Notes: generated from the sequence alone by a model not told the origin. A stretch of 41,910 bases of DNA from Nocardia lijiangensis NBRC 108240 (GCF_001613045.1 NZ_BDBP01000093.1:1-41910); one strand, 5' to 3'. Positions 25,107-33,001 are shown, numbered from the stretch's first letter. A program made the numbers and translations.

Positions 25107-25820
25107 ATGTCGGGCATTTATGACGATATCGCCCCGCTACGCGGTGTCGAAGACCTCGAGCAGCGCCCCACCGAAGGCAGCCGGGTGCCCATCACCGTGA
25201 TCGAACCGGACGGAAATGCCCGCGGCGGAATCGTGGTGCTGCACGAATCTCGGGAGTTCACCGGCGTGCTGCTGGAGTTCATGAACGCGCTGGCCACCGA
25301 GGGATGGACGGTCGTCGCGCCCAACCTGTTCCATCGGGCGAACGGCGACCCCGAGCACGAGGTCTTCGGCGACGAGCTGTTCGACGATTTCGACGCCTGC
25401 TTCGACTGGCTGACCCGGCGGGGCGTCTTCCCCGACTGCGTCGGCGTGCTCGGCTTCGACCACGCGGGCACCGCCGCCTTCCTCGTCGCCACCAACCGGC
25501 CCATCGGCGCCGCGGTCAGCATCGCCGCCGCCGGCATCACCGAACCGCTCGCCGACGACGCCGAGGCCCTCGTGCGGGTCGCGCCCGACCTCCAGGCCCC
25601 GTGGCTCGGCCTCTTCGGCTCCGACGATCCGGCCACCCCGCCCGACGACGTCGACCGCCTGCGCGACGCCGTCGCCCGCGCCTCCGTCGCCAGCCTCGTG
25701 GTCACCTACCCCGGTCTGCACCACCGCGCCGACACCCCGAGCACCGAGGAGGAGGACGACAACTCCACCATCGACTCGCAAACCCGGATCTTCGACTGGT
25801 TCGACAGCAACTTACGCTGA
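25107..25820 (+). CDS. Dienelactone hydrolase-like protein with altered nucleophile
   Basis: 237 residues, alpha/beta hydrolase resembling dienelactone hydrolase. GIVVLHESREFTG (E47) matches the family's VxxHExxGL motif. WTVVAPNLFHR and APWLGLFGSDDPATP (D174 region) follow, and H205/H206 in YPGLHHRAD. The nucleophile elbow, normally GFCxGG, reads GFDHAGT, so D118 takes the place of cysteine. Ordinary DLH chemistry is therefore doubtful, unless this is a subfamily with other residues. The acidic C-terminal stretch (STEEEDDN) is unusual. Upstream frame extensions are rejected in favour of the leaderless start. tRNA-Ser(GCT) follows. Confidence 0.85.
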   Translation: MSGIYDDIAPLRGVEDLEQRPTEGSRVPITVIEPDGNARGGIVVLHESREFTGVLLEFMNALATEGWTVVAPNLFHRANGDPEHEVFGDELFDDFDACFDWLTRRGVFPDCVGVLGFDHAGTAAFLVATNRPIGAAVSIAAAGITEPLADDAEALVRVAPDLQAPWLGLFGSDDPATPPDDVDRLRDAVARASVASLVVTYPGLHHRADTPSTEEEDDNSTIDSQTRIFDWFDSNLR

Positions 25821-25832
25821 TAACCAGGCGTT

Positions 25833-25862
25833 TTGTTATCCGGACGTTGGGTCATGTAACCT
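25833..25862 (+). promoter_or_regulatory. Probable tRNA promoter
   Basis: TTGTTA (25833-25838) and TAACCT (25857-25862), spaced by 18 nt, end 49 nt before tRNA-Ser(GCT). This is a reasonable sigma-70-type promoter for the tRNA pair. Confidence 0.45.
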
Positions 25863-25911
25863 TCATGCTCGGCGGTTCGAAAGGACCGGTGCCCTCGAAG
25901 AGAAGGCTCCA

Positions 25912-25998
25912 GGAGGCGTGCCAGAGCGGCCGAATGGGACTCACTGCTAATGAGTTGTCCCTTCACGGGGACCGGAGGTTCAAATCCTCTCGCCTCCG
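25912..25998 (+). tRNA. tRNA-Ser (anticodon GCT)
   Basis: Acceptor GGAGGCG pairs with CGCCTCC (25991-25997), discriminator G. The anticodon arm ACTCA-ctGCTaa-TGAGT gives GCT. A long variable arm and the T-loop GGTTCAAATCC are present. CCA is not encoded. Confidence 0.95.
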
Positions 25999-26036
25999 CC
26001 ACACCCGGTTCGCCGGGTAACAACTGAACAGGTACT

Positions 26037-26109
26037 GCGCCCGTAGCTCAACGGATAGAGCATCTGACTACGGATCAGAAGGTTGGGAGTTCGAGTCTCT
26101 CCGGGCGCA
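26037..26109 (+). tRNA. tRNA-Arg (anticodon ACG)
   Basis: Acceptor GCGCCCG (26037-26043) pairs with CGGGCGC (26102-26108), discriminator A. The anticodon arm TCTGA-ctACGga-TCAGA gives ACG, whose A34 is the substrate of TadA, encoded at the right end of the window. The T-arm contains GAGTTCGAGTCTC. Confidence 0.95.
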
Positions 26110-26114
26110 CATTT

Positions 26115-26149
26115 CGAAAGGCCCCTCCCATTGTGGGAGGGGCCTTTCG
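26115..26149 (+). terminator. Strong hairpin after tRNA-Arg
   Basis: CGAAAGGCCCCTCCCA (26115-26130) is perfectly complementary to TGGGAGGGGCCTTTCG (26134-26149) with a 3-nt loop. It ends the tRNA transcript and can also end the opposing Fic gene, whose stop is 20 nt away. Confidence 0.85.
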
Positions 26150-26168
26150 CCTTTGCGGGCGACCTTCG

Positions 26169-27359
26169 TCACAGGCGTGCGGTGGTGCGGCGGCCGATCG
26201 CGGCGGAGAGGGCGTCGAGTTCCGCGAGGACGTCTGTCGCGGCCCAGATGCGGTTGCGTTTGCTCTCCGAGAGGACCTCGAGAATGCCGCAGTCGGTGAG
26301 TTTGGCAAGTGCCCGGTACACGCTGGCTTCCGTTGTGCCGGTGATCTTTTGCGCTGTCTCCGCGTTGAAGATCGGGTTGTCGAGCAGTGCCGCGATCACA
26401 GTCGCTTCCGTGGAATTGGCCCGGGGTTTGGCGAGGGCGTGCCAGTGTTCGGGCAACTCGGCGAGGTTCCGGGCCGAGTCCTGAGCGGCGTCGCTGGCTT
26501 GTGTGGTCGCGACGGCGACATACTCGACGAACTTGTCGGCGTGCCCTTCTCGGTAGTGGTCGAGTTGGGCAAAGTAGCGGCCGGTGTCGGCAAGCATCGC
26601 CGATGCGAGCGGGACGGTGACTCGTTGGGTGAGTCCACGGCGGCGCAGTATGGCGCTGATCAGCGCGCGCCCGATGCGGCCGTTGCCGTCGGTGAATGGG
26701 TGGATGGACTCGAACTGGGCGTGCGCGATAGCTGCTTGGGCGAGGATCGGCAGATCGGTGCGTGCCGCGAATGTGAGCAGATCATCCATCAACTCCGGGA
26801 CAAGATCCGGAGGGGGCGGGACATAGAGGGCTTCGATCGGCGTGTAGTCGCTGCCGCCGATCCAGTTCTGAACTTCACGCAGCGCGCCGGAGTCGCGGGC
26901 GGTGTAGTAGTCGGGGGCCATCAGCAGGCGGTGTGAGTTCAGCACGGATTCGAGCGTCACGGGGCCCTCTGTGGCTACGGCGACCAGCGCCGCCAATGTT
27001 CGCACCGCCGCCAATTGTGATTGCGCTTCGTTGCCGGCCTTCCCGCCGGCGAACGCCTTGCCGAACGCCCGCCAGCCGGCATCTATGTGCTCGATCTTGG
27101 AGGAAGCCACGGACTCGCTGCGCAGCAGGAAGTCGGCGAGCGGGGCGAGATGCTGCCCGCACCCTGCCTCCAGTCGCGCGACGGCGATCACGGCGTCTTC
27201 GTGGGCCCGCGCGACCGGCCCAGCGAGGACGTAGTCGAGATCCGATATTCGCGGTGGAATCGAGACCTCGATTCCGTCCAGCGTCCGATCGGCGCGGGAA
27301 CCCTGACGCTGTCGCGGGATCCATTCTCGCGGTTCTCTACGGTGTCGCGGCCACTCCAC
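26169..27359 (-). CDS. Fic-domain AMP-transferase with C-terminal winged helix
   Basis: 396 residues. An N-terminal Fic_N-like region (~40-150) precedes the Fic core, whose catalytic loop HPFTDGNGRIGR is complete at 220-231. Fic proteins transfer AMP (or related groups) to target protein side chains. An inhibitory-helix motif of the (S/T)xxxE(G/N) type is present upstream as S86-SKI-E90, but H91 follows instead of Gly/Asn. The C-terminal ~85 residues (STEATVIAALLDNPIFNAE..., ASVYRALAKLTDCGILEV) form a winged helix, which suggests DNA binding or autoregulation. GTG 27359 has AAGGGGG ahead of it. No antitoxin gene is adjacent. Its AT-rich promoter and position beside two tRNAs suggest acquisition by transfer. 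Confidence 0.92.
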   Translation of the reverse strand: MEWPRHRREPREWIPRQRQGSRADRTLDGIEVSIPPRISDLDYVLAGPVARAHEDAVIAVARLEAGCGQHLAPLADFLLRSESVASSKIEHIDAGWRAFGKAFAGGKAGNEAQSQLAAVRTLAALVAVATEGPVTLESVLNSHRLLMAPDYYTARDSGALREVQNWIGGSDYTPIEALYVPPPPDLVPELMDDLLTFAARTDLPILAQAAIAHAQFESIHPFTDGNGRIGRALISAILRRRGLTQRVTVPLASAMLADTGRYFAQLDHYREGHADKFVEYVAVATTQASDAAQDSARNLAELPEHWHALAKPRANSTEATVIAALLDNPIFNAETAQKITGTTEASVYRALAKLTDCGILEVLSESKRNRIWAATDVLAELDALSAAIGRRTTARL

Positions 27360-27393
27360 TGGGACCCCCTTGGGAAGAAAACGCAACTATGCT

Positions 27394-27447
27394 TCCGCTT
27401 ATTATAGGTTAAGCGGAGAAACTAAAGTATGTGACCCGTTACTTTAG
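27394..27447 (-). promoter_or_regulatory. Fic promoter with two perfect dyads
   Basis: A consensus TATAAT on the minus strand (27401-27406) lies inside TCCGCTTA-N8-TAAGCGGA (27394-27401/27410-27417). A second dyad, CTAAAGTA-N10-TACTTTAG (27422-27429/27440-27447), covers the -35 region. The patch is markedly AT-rich against the surrounding DNA. Operator sites for a repressor, perhaps the Fic protein's own winged helix, are plausible. Confidence 0.6.
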
Positions 27448-27470
27448 CTTTTGCAGCTCCGGGCGACTGT

Positions 27471-28199
27471 TCAACGCCAGGCGGGGAGGGTGGGGAGGGG
27501 GGAGGTGAGGTCGTCGCCCGGGGAGCGGCCGATGAGCCAGGCGAGGAGGGAGGGGGCGGGGCCCGTGACGGTGTGGGTGGGGGTGCCGGGGGTGAGGGGG
27601 GCGGTGAAGTCGAGGTCGGTGGCTCGGATGTCGAAGGGCGGGGTGTCGGGGGCGAGGGATTTGGCGAGGTCGGCGGCGACGCGGGGGAGGGCGCGGGTGA
27701 CGAACGAGGCGGGCCAGTCGCCGGGGGTGTAGGAGGCCGCGAGGTCGACGTGGTGGATTTCGACTTCGAGCAGGCGCATCCAGGGGACCTCGGCGGCGGG
27801 GATGGTGCGGCCCGCGCGGGTGCGGACGGTGGCGGTCCAGGTTTCCCGCGGCGCGGTGCTCGCGAGCGCGGACCAGCGGTTGGCGGCGGCCTCGTTGTCG
27901 CGGAGTTGTTCGGCGACCGGCCGCGGCGCGCCCGCGTCGATGTCGAACTCGCGCACGAAGGAGCTCGCGTACTGCGGGGTCTCGACGCCGGTCCGGGCCC
28001 AGATCAGCAGGTTGACCAGGCTGTCGGCGTTGCGGGCGAGGTGGGCGAGCACGTGCCCGCGGCTCCACGCGGGCAGCAGCGAGGGTTCGATGACGTCGCC
28101 GTCGCGCAGACCGCTCACGGTCTCGAGCAACCGGGCGGTCGCGTCGGCGACCTGGTCGAGCAGTTCGTGCGGAGTGGGATCCTGCGCGTCGCTGGTCAC
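27471..28199 (-). CDS. Maleylpyruvate isomerase-family mycothiol-dependent enzyme
   Basis: 242 residues, the size of mycothiol-dependent maleylpyruvate isomerases (DinB-like four-helix bundle plus C-terminal domain). SLLPAWSRGHVLAHLARNADSL contains the first metal histidine, and LLEVEIHHVDLA carries the later Glu/His ligands. The fold covers several mycothiol S-transferases and isomerases, so the reaction is not fixed. GTG 28199 is preceded by TAGGGT at 7 nt. The 3' part is strongly G-biased on the plus strand (GGGGG runs, 27480-27660), giving a very Pro/Thr-rich C-terminus. It ends 111 nt upstream of the Fic start on the same strand. Confidence 0.85.
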   Translation of the reverse strand: MTSDAQDPTPHELLDQVADATARLLETVSGLRDGDVIEPSLLPAWSRGHVLAHLARNADSLVNLLIWARTGVETPQYASSFVREFDIDAGAPRPVAEQLRDNEAAANRWSALASTAPRETWTATVRTRAGRTIPAAEVPWMRLLEVEIHHVDLAASYTPGDWPASFVTRALPRVAADLAKSLAPDTPPFDIRATDLDFTAPLTPGTPTHTVTGPAPSLLAWLIGRSPGDDLTSPLPTLPAWR

Positions 28200-28206
28200 G
28201 GTCTCG

Positions 28207-28212
28207 ACCCTA
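28207..28212 (-). promoter_or_regulatory. Leaderless -10 element (TAGGGT)
   Basis: On the minus strand TAGGGT is 7 nt before GTG 28199 of the maleylpyruvate isomerase-like gene. Confidence 0.45.
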
Positions 28213-28334
28213 ATGGATGTAGCCGGGCGCAGGCCGTCGACAGCGCGCACGGCGCGGAGGTACGCAAGGGTGGCGCTGCCGGACGTAGTCCGTCCATAGC
28301 CCCGCGCACGGCCGGAGCGCAGGCGGAGGTACGC

Positions 28335-28754
28335 CTACCCGGCGACGAGCCGATCGAGGCGCTCATCGGCGACGACCGCGTCGGCCTCGATCTCCACCAG
28401 CAGTGCGGGCGTGATGAGCGCCCGCACTTCGTACATCGATGCGGCCGGACGGATATCCCCGAACACTTCGGCGTGCGCGGCGGCGACCTCGGGCCACCGG
28501 CCGATGTCGGTGACGAAGATCCGGGTGCGGACGACATCGGCCATGCGCGCGCCCGCTTCGTCGAGCGCGGCGGCGATGCGGCGCAGTGCCTCCCTGGCCT
28601 GCTCGCCGATATCGTCGCCGCCGACGGCCGTGCCGCCTGCCGCCGCCGCGGTGGTCCCGCTGACCGCGACGAGGTTGCCGACGCGCACGGCGCGCGAGTA
28701 GCCGACGACGTCTTCGAACTCGGATTCGGAGGAGATGTTCACGCGCTCGGTCAT
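28335..28754 (-). CDS. RidA/YjgF-family protein
   Basis: 139 residues, small trimeric Rid-family fold. LVAVSGTTAA (~28-37), QAREALRRIAAALDEAGARMADVVRTRIFVTDI (~52-84) and the C-terminal VEIEADAVV (120-128) are conserved. True RidA enamine/imine deaminases carry an arginine before the conserved Ser/Thr. Here the stretch reads RPAASMYEV, with A105 at that place, so it belongs to another Rid subgroup and may lack classic deaminase activity. ATG 28754 has CATGCT 6 nt upstream, a weak leaderless-type element. Confidence 0.88.
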   Translation of the reverse strand: MTERVNISSESEFEDVVGYSRAVRVGNLVAVSGTTAAAAGGTAVGGDDIGEQAREALRRIAAALDEAGARMADVVRTRIFVTDIGRWPEVAAAHAEVFGDIRPAASMYEVRALITPALLVEIEADAVVADERLDRLVAG

Positions 28755-28891
28755 GGCGACAGCATGCGCCGCCGGTGTCCACCGCGGCCAATGATCAACT
28801 GCCCAGAACGAAAAGATCACGCCGGCACCGGGATTCGACCCGCGATCGGCCGGTTCGAGCGGGAGGGTGCGCGCGGTGCTACCCGCCACCG

Positions 28892-29614
28892 TCATGCATC
28901 GGGTGCGACCGGTTCGGTCCATTCCCTGCCCTCCACCACGACCGCCACGGCCAGCGTGAGCAGCCACAACGACATGGACCCGACCTGGATGCGCTGGGCG
29001 ATGCCGAGCGCGTAGTCGCCGGGCAGGTTGTCGGCCACCAGCATCCACACCGTCGCGGCCGACCCGGCCACCAGCACGACCACACCGAACTCGCGCAGAA
29101 TCCGCCAGCGGTGGTAGCGGAACGCCGCCAGGCTGAACGCGAAGACCGCGACCGCGATCGAGGTGACCGCGAGTGTGCTCGTCAGCGCGTGCGGCTGATG
29201 CAGCTGCGGGAACAACTTGCTCGGACCGCCGCAGCCCGGCTCGCCCGGGGTGCAATCGCGCAGCGGGAGCAGCGCGTCGGCGATGGTCGCGGCGCCGAAG
29301 CAGGCCAGCGCCACCCAGCCGACGGTGGTGAGCCTGCGCCGCGGGAAGATCAGCAGCCCGCCGAGCGCGGCTGGGATGAGCAGCGCCCCGGTGATCTTGT
29401 CGCCCGTCCCGAACACCTCACGGTAGGGCTTGCCTTCCGCGTCGAGCTCGCTGAGAAACGAGTTCACCGGGTCGGAATCGATGGGCAGCACGAACTCCAG
29501 CACCCACGACGAGTAGCAGAGCCCGGCGATCGCTATCGCCGCGGCGATCAACCAGGACGCGATCGGCGCGCGTCGTTCGGCGATCTTGCTCCCGTCGTCG
29601 GTCACCCTGCCCAT
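28892..29614 (-). CDS. DUF998-type membrane protein
   Basis: 240 residues from ATG 29614, with six predicted membrane helices. SSWVLEFVLPIDSDPVNSFLSELDAEGKPYREVFGTGD is the conserved extracytoplasmic loop after helix 1 in DUF998 proteins. LPLRDCTPGEPGC places a cysteine pair in the loop before QLHQPHALTS. Function unknown. The start is uncertain: ATG 29665 (MPYEPLA) or GTG 29605 are alternatives, and none has a clear Shine-Dalgarno. Divergent from the microprotein at 29737. Confidence 0.8.
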   Translation of the reverse strand: MGRVTDDGSKIAERRAPIASWLIAAAIAIAGLCYSSWVLEFVLPIDSDPVNSFLSELDAEGKPYREVFGTGDKITGALLIPAALGGLLIFPRRRLTTVGWVALACFGAATIADALLPLRDCTPGEPGCGGPSKLFPQLHQPHALTSTLAVTSIAVAVFAFSLAAFRYHRWRILREFGVVVLVAGSAATVWMLVADNLPGDYALGIAQRIQVGSMSLWLLTLAVAVVVEGREWTEPVAPDA

Positions 29615-29736
29615 TGTCCGTGGTTCGAGGCGGAACAAGCGTGTTGCCAGCGGTTCGTACGGCATCGACACGTGGTGCACAGGCTACTGTCAGCATGTCC
29701 GGCAAGTCTGGAGTGGAAGCGAGTGAGGAGGTTTCC

Positions 29737-29850
29737 ATGAGCGGATATGCGACAGCCGCCGCCGGTTTGGCGGTGATGGCGGCCATGGCGGTGTCGGGTT
29801 ATCTCGCCGCGCACGCACCACGCACCCTGGTGCGCGTGCGCCACCGTTAG
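29737..29850 (+). CDS. 37-residue single-pass membrane microprotein
   Basis: ATG 29737 follows GAGGAGG at 5 nt, one of the best ribosome binding sites in the window. The peptide starts MSGYATAAAGLAVMAAMAVS, is hydrophobic over ~5-26, and ends in a basic tail (TLVRVRHR), giving a likely N-out/C-in or tail-type single helix. The in-frame ATG at 29695 would add 14 residues but lacks such a site. I know no family. The stop is 14 nt from the vsr stop (convergent). Confidence 0.55.
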   Translation: MSGYATAAAGLAVMAAMAVSGYLAAHAPRTLVRVRHR

Positions 29851-29864
29851 CGGCTCGCCCGAAG

Positions 29865-30284
29865 TCAGCCGGGATCCCGGCCCAGCGCGGCTTGCACCCG
29901 ATCGGCCGCGGCGGCCGGGTCCTCGTGTTCCCAGATCCGCACCACCTGCCACCCTGCGGCGTCCAGCGTCGCGTCGGTGGCGCGGTCGCGCGCCACGTTT
30001 CCCGCGAGCTTGGCGGCCCACCATTCGGCGTTGTTCTTCGGGGAGGTGGCGTGGTCGGGGCAGCTGTGCCAGAAGCACCCGTCGACGTACACCGCGACCT
30101 TGCGCCGCGGAAAGACCACGTCGGCGCGGCGGCGCTGGCCGCGAAGCGGAGCGCGATCCACGAAGTAGCGCAGGCCGCGCCGGTGCAGTTCGCGGCGCAG
30201 GGCCAGTTCCGGCGCGGTCCCGCTGCGCCGCTGCTTGGCCAGCCGCGCGCTGGTCGCGGCATCGGTGCGTGGGCGCTCGGTCAT
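29865..30284 (-). CDS. vsr: Very short patch repair endonuclease
   Basis: 139 residues. It nicks 5' of the mispaired T in T:G mismatches that arise by deamination of 5-methylcytosine. Motifs are RRADVVFPRRKVAVYVDGCFWHSCPDH (D55 metal ligand, C70, H73, C75, H78), EWWAAKLAGNVARD (~87-100) and VVRIWEHE (~115-121), where H120 stands in the place of the last zinc cysteine. It starts 4 nt after the dcm stop on the same strand, so the two are one operon. Confidence 0.95.
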   Translation of the reverse strand: MTERPRTDAATSARLAKQRRSGTAPELALRRELHRRGLRYFVDRAPLRGQRRRADVVFPRRKVAVYVDGCFWHSCPDHATSPKNNAEWWAAKLAGNVARDRATDATLDAAGWQVVRIWEHEDPAAAADRVQAALGRDPG

Positions 30285-30288
30285 CGGC

Positions 30289-31437
30289 TCACGCCGCCCA
30301 GCCGCCCATGCGGTCCAGATGGTTCTCCATGTCGGTGAGGAACCCGTCGGGGAAGCGCAGCGTGCCCATCCCCGCTCGCCGCAGGAACCCGGCGGTGGCG
30401 CGCGCGGAGAGCAGCCGCGAGTCGGTGAGGAAGTTCTTCAGATCCTCGTAGGGTTCGTGCACCGGCCAGGTGGACACCGGAACCCGATAGGCGGTCCCGG
30501 CGCGGCCCCACGCCGCCATCGGCCACGGCTGACCGGTCAGCAGGATGCGATCGTGCGGTATCGGATCCAGCGGCGCGGCCAGTCGGGCGCCGACCCAGGC
30601 CGCCATCCGCACGCTCACCGCGTTGCCGATCAGCTTCCAGCGGTGGCCGTGCCGGATGCCGCGCACCGTGGTGGCGGGTGCGGTCCAGTCCGGGGCGAAG
30701 CCCTGTAGCCGTTCCCCGTCGACCAGGCCCGGCGTCACGACCTCGCCCGACGGCAGGCGCACGGCGGGCGGGCTGGCGATGCCAAGCGCGGACCCGCCTT
30801 TCAGGGTCGGCACCGCGTTCACCGCCCACCCGAGTCCGCGCACGCCCTCGGTCCAGTAGAACCCGCAGGGGTCGGCCCCGGCATCGCCGAGCTCGAGCGG
30901 GCCCGCGTCGTCGCCGAACAGCACGCGGCGCGGATCCTCGGTGCGCGAGGCCAGCATCAGCACGCGCTGGCGGCGCTGCGGCAGGCCGAACGCGCGCGCG
31001 TCGACGACGCGGTATGCCCAGGTGTAGCCGAGTTCGTCCAACGCCTCGGTGATGTGCCGCATGGCCGCGCCGCGGCCCAATTGCAGCATGAAAGGGACGT
31101 TTTCGATCAGCAGCCAGCGCGGCCCGCGCTTGCGGCGCACCAGGCGGAACACCTCGTCGACCAGTCCCGAGCGCTGTCCGGTGATGCCCGCGGTGCGCCC
31201 GGCTTGGGAGAGGTCCTGGCAGGGAAACCCCGCCGCGACGAGTTCGGTGCCCGCCGGGATGCCGCGCAGCCTGGTGATATCGGACTGCAGCGGAACGTCG
31301 GTGAAATGGGCCGCGAGCACCGCTTGTGCGCCCGCATCGATCTCGCAGAGCAGCTCGGAACGCCAGCCGTGCTCGGCGAGGCCGAGCTCGAGTCCGCCGA
31401 TCCCGGCGAACAGCCCGACCATCCGCCCGCCCGTCAC
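30289..31437 (-). CDS. dcm: DNA (cytosine-5-)-methyltransferase
   Basis: 382 residues. C5 methyltransferase motifs in order: I VGLFAGIGGLELGL (7-20), IV AAGFPCQDLSQAGR with C73, VI LLIENVP (112-114), VIII GLPQRRQRVLML (~151-162) and X KLIGNAVSVRMA. The target-recognition region lies between VIII and IX. About 95 residues extend past motif X (from LDPIPHDRILL to the end), longer than usual. GTG 31437 has AGAAGGG ahead; a longer TTG start (31473) is less likely. No restriction endonuclease is nearby, so this is an orphan or Vsr-linked methyltransferase. Target unknown. Confidence 0.94.
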   Translation of the reverse strand: MTGGRMVGLFAGIGGLELGLAEHGWRSELLCEIDAGAQAVLAAHFTDVPLQSDITRLRGIPAGTELVAAGFPCQDLSQAGRTAGITGQRSGLVDEVFRLVRRKRGPRWLLIENVPFMLQLGRGAAMRHITEALDELGYTWAYRVVDARAFGLPQRRQRVLMLASRTEDPRRVLFGDDAGPLELGDAGADPCGFYWTEGVRGLGWAVNAVPTLKGGSALGIASPPAVRLPSGEVVTPGLVDGERLQGFAPDWTAPATTVRGIRHGHRWKLIGNAVSVRMAAWVGARLAAPLDPIPHDRILLTGQPWPMAAWGRAGTAYRVPVSTWPVHEPYEDLKNFLTDSRLLSARATAGFLRRAGMGTLRFPDGFLTDMENHLDRMGGWAA

Positions 31438-31750
31438 AGTCGTCCCTTCTCGCGATTCCACGACGGGCGCCAAACGCGTCCGCGCACCGTGCCCCGCACA
31501 AGCACGTTACTCGAGCCCTACGGCGCGGACCACCGGGAGGACCACCGTCAGCGCACCGGGCTCCCCGTGACCGCCGTCCGGGCCACGCTACGGATTTGCG
31601 TGTCTTGCTGCGGATTAGCTCGGGCTCCTCGATAATGCGAATCGGCCGGATAACGACCACGGCTGCTTCTCCCGCTTGGCCTTTCGACGCCTCGGCGTCG
31701 GCGCGCAGTTCCCGGAACACCCCATGCGATCGCCAGGAAAGTGAGTTTCG
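31438..31750. other. Divergent promoter region
   Basis: 313 nt between dcm and the KasA-like gene with no supported gene. A GATAAT hexamer at 31631-31636 is a possible -10 for the plus-strand gene, and an AGGAAA Shine-Dalgarno lies at its end. Confidence 0.4.
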
Positions 31751-33001
31751 ATGCAGCTTTCGTCCACCAAGCGTGGCAACTTCCCCGATGTCGTGGTGAC
31801 CAGCCTCGCGGCGACCACCTCGATCGCGGGTGATGTCGACTCCACCTGGAAGGGCTTACTGAACGGCGAGAGCGGCATCGATGCCCTGGACGATCCATTC
31901 ATCGAGCAGTTCGAGTTGCCGGTGCGCATCGGCGGGCACCTGAAGGTCACCCCGCGTTCCTGTCTGAGTTCCGACGAGGTCCGCAGGCTGGCCTACGTCG
32001 AGCAGATGGCCACCGTGCTCGCCCGCGAGGCCTGGCGTAACGCGGGCAGCCCCGAGGTGGACCGGGACCGGCTCGCCGTCTCGCTCGGCACCGGGCTCGG
32101 CGGCGCGGAGGCCGTGATCGACCAGCGCGACAAGATGCACAACGGCGGCTATCGCAAGGTTTCGCCGCTGGCGGTGCAGTGGATCATGCCGAACGGGCCG
32201 GCGGCGTGCGTCGGCGTGGAGGTCGGTGCGCGCGCCGGTGTCTGCACCCCGGTCTCCGCGTGCTCGTCCGGTTCGGAGGCGATCGCCAACGCTTGGCGGA
32301 TGATCGTGATGGGCGACGCCGACATGGTCGTGACCGGCGGCGTCGAGGGCTCCATCCAGGCGTTGCCGATCGCCGCGTTCACGATGATGCGCGCGATGAG
32401 CACCCGCAACGACGACCCGAAGGGGGCCTCCCGGCCGTTCGACGTGGACCGCGACGGATTCGTCTTCGGTGAGGCGGGCGCGATGATGGTGCTCGAGACC
32501 GAGGAGCACGCCAAGGCACGCGGCGCGACCATCCACGCCCGCCTGCTCGGCGCGGGGATCACCTCCGACGGCTTCCACCTGGTCGCCCCCGACCCGGAGG
32601 GCACCGGCGCCGCGCGCGCCATGACCCGGGCCCTGGAGCTGGCCGGGCTGACGAAAAGCGATGTCACGCATATCAATGCGCACGCCACCGCGACCCCGAT
32701 CGGCGACACCGCCGAGGCGCTGGCGATCGGCAAGGCGGTCGGTTCGCACGCGTCGGTCTACGCCCCGAAATCGGCGCTCGGCCATTCGATCGGCGCCGTC
32801 GGCGCGCTGGAGTCGGTGATCACCGTGCTGAGCGTGCGTGACGACATCGTGCCGCCGACGCTGAACCTGGAGAACCAGGATCCCGACATCGACCTGGACG
32901 TCGTCAAGGGCGGGGCGCGGGCGGGCCGCATCGACTACGCGGTCAACAACTCCTTCGGTTTCGGCGGGCACAACGTGGCGATCGCGTTCGGAAAGTATTG
33001 A
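31751..33001 (+). CDS. KasA/KasB-like beta-ketoacyl-ACP synthase
   Basis: 416 residues, the same length as mycobacterial KasA. It condenses malonyl-ACP with a growing acyl-ACP in a type II elongation system. The triad is C171 (PVSACSSGSEA), H311 (INAHATATPIGD) and H345 (KSALGHSIGAVGALES) with K340, at numbering identical to KasA. NNSFGFGGHNVAIAFG ends the thiolase fold. The usual HGTAT is HATAT here. An AGGAAA Shine-Dalgarno lies before the ATG. A FadD32-like fatty acyl-AMP ligase follows 138 nt downstream on the same strand, suggesting joint use of a long acyl chain. It is probably not the housekeeping kasA, since acpM, kasB and accD6 are absent. Confidence 0.92.
   Translation: MQLSSTKRGNFPDVVVTSLAATTSIAGDVDSTWKGLLNGESGIDALDDPFIEQFELPVRIGGHLKVTPRSCLSSDEVRRLAYVEQMATVLAREAWRNAGSPEVDRDRLAVSLGTGLGGAEAVIDQRDKMHNGGYRKVSPLAVQWIMPNGPAACVGVEVGARAGVCTPVSACSSGSEAIANAWRMIVMGDADMVVTGGVEGSIQALPIAAFTMMRAMSTRNDDPKGASRPFDVDRDGFVFGEAGAMMVLETEEHAKARGATIHARLLGAGITSDGFHLVAPDPEGTGAARAMTRALELAGLTKSDVTHINAHATATPIGDTAEALAIGKAVGSHASVYAPKSALGHSIGAVGALESVITVLSVRDDIVPPTLNLENQDPDIDLDVVKGGARAGRIDYAVNNSFGFGGHNVAIAFGKY

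Noticed and set aside
28200..28334. 12-bp direct repeat gcggaggtacgc at 28254-28265 and 28323-28334
   Set aside because: Two short copies in a GC-rich gap are not enough to call an element, and no further units were seen.
28815..28850. tRNA 3'-half-like CGGGTCGAATCCCGG on the minus strand
   Set aside because: No matching acceptor strand or anticodon arm could be found around it. Possibly a tRNA remnant, but not supportable.
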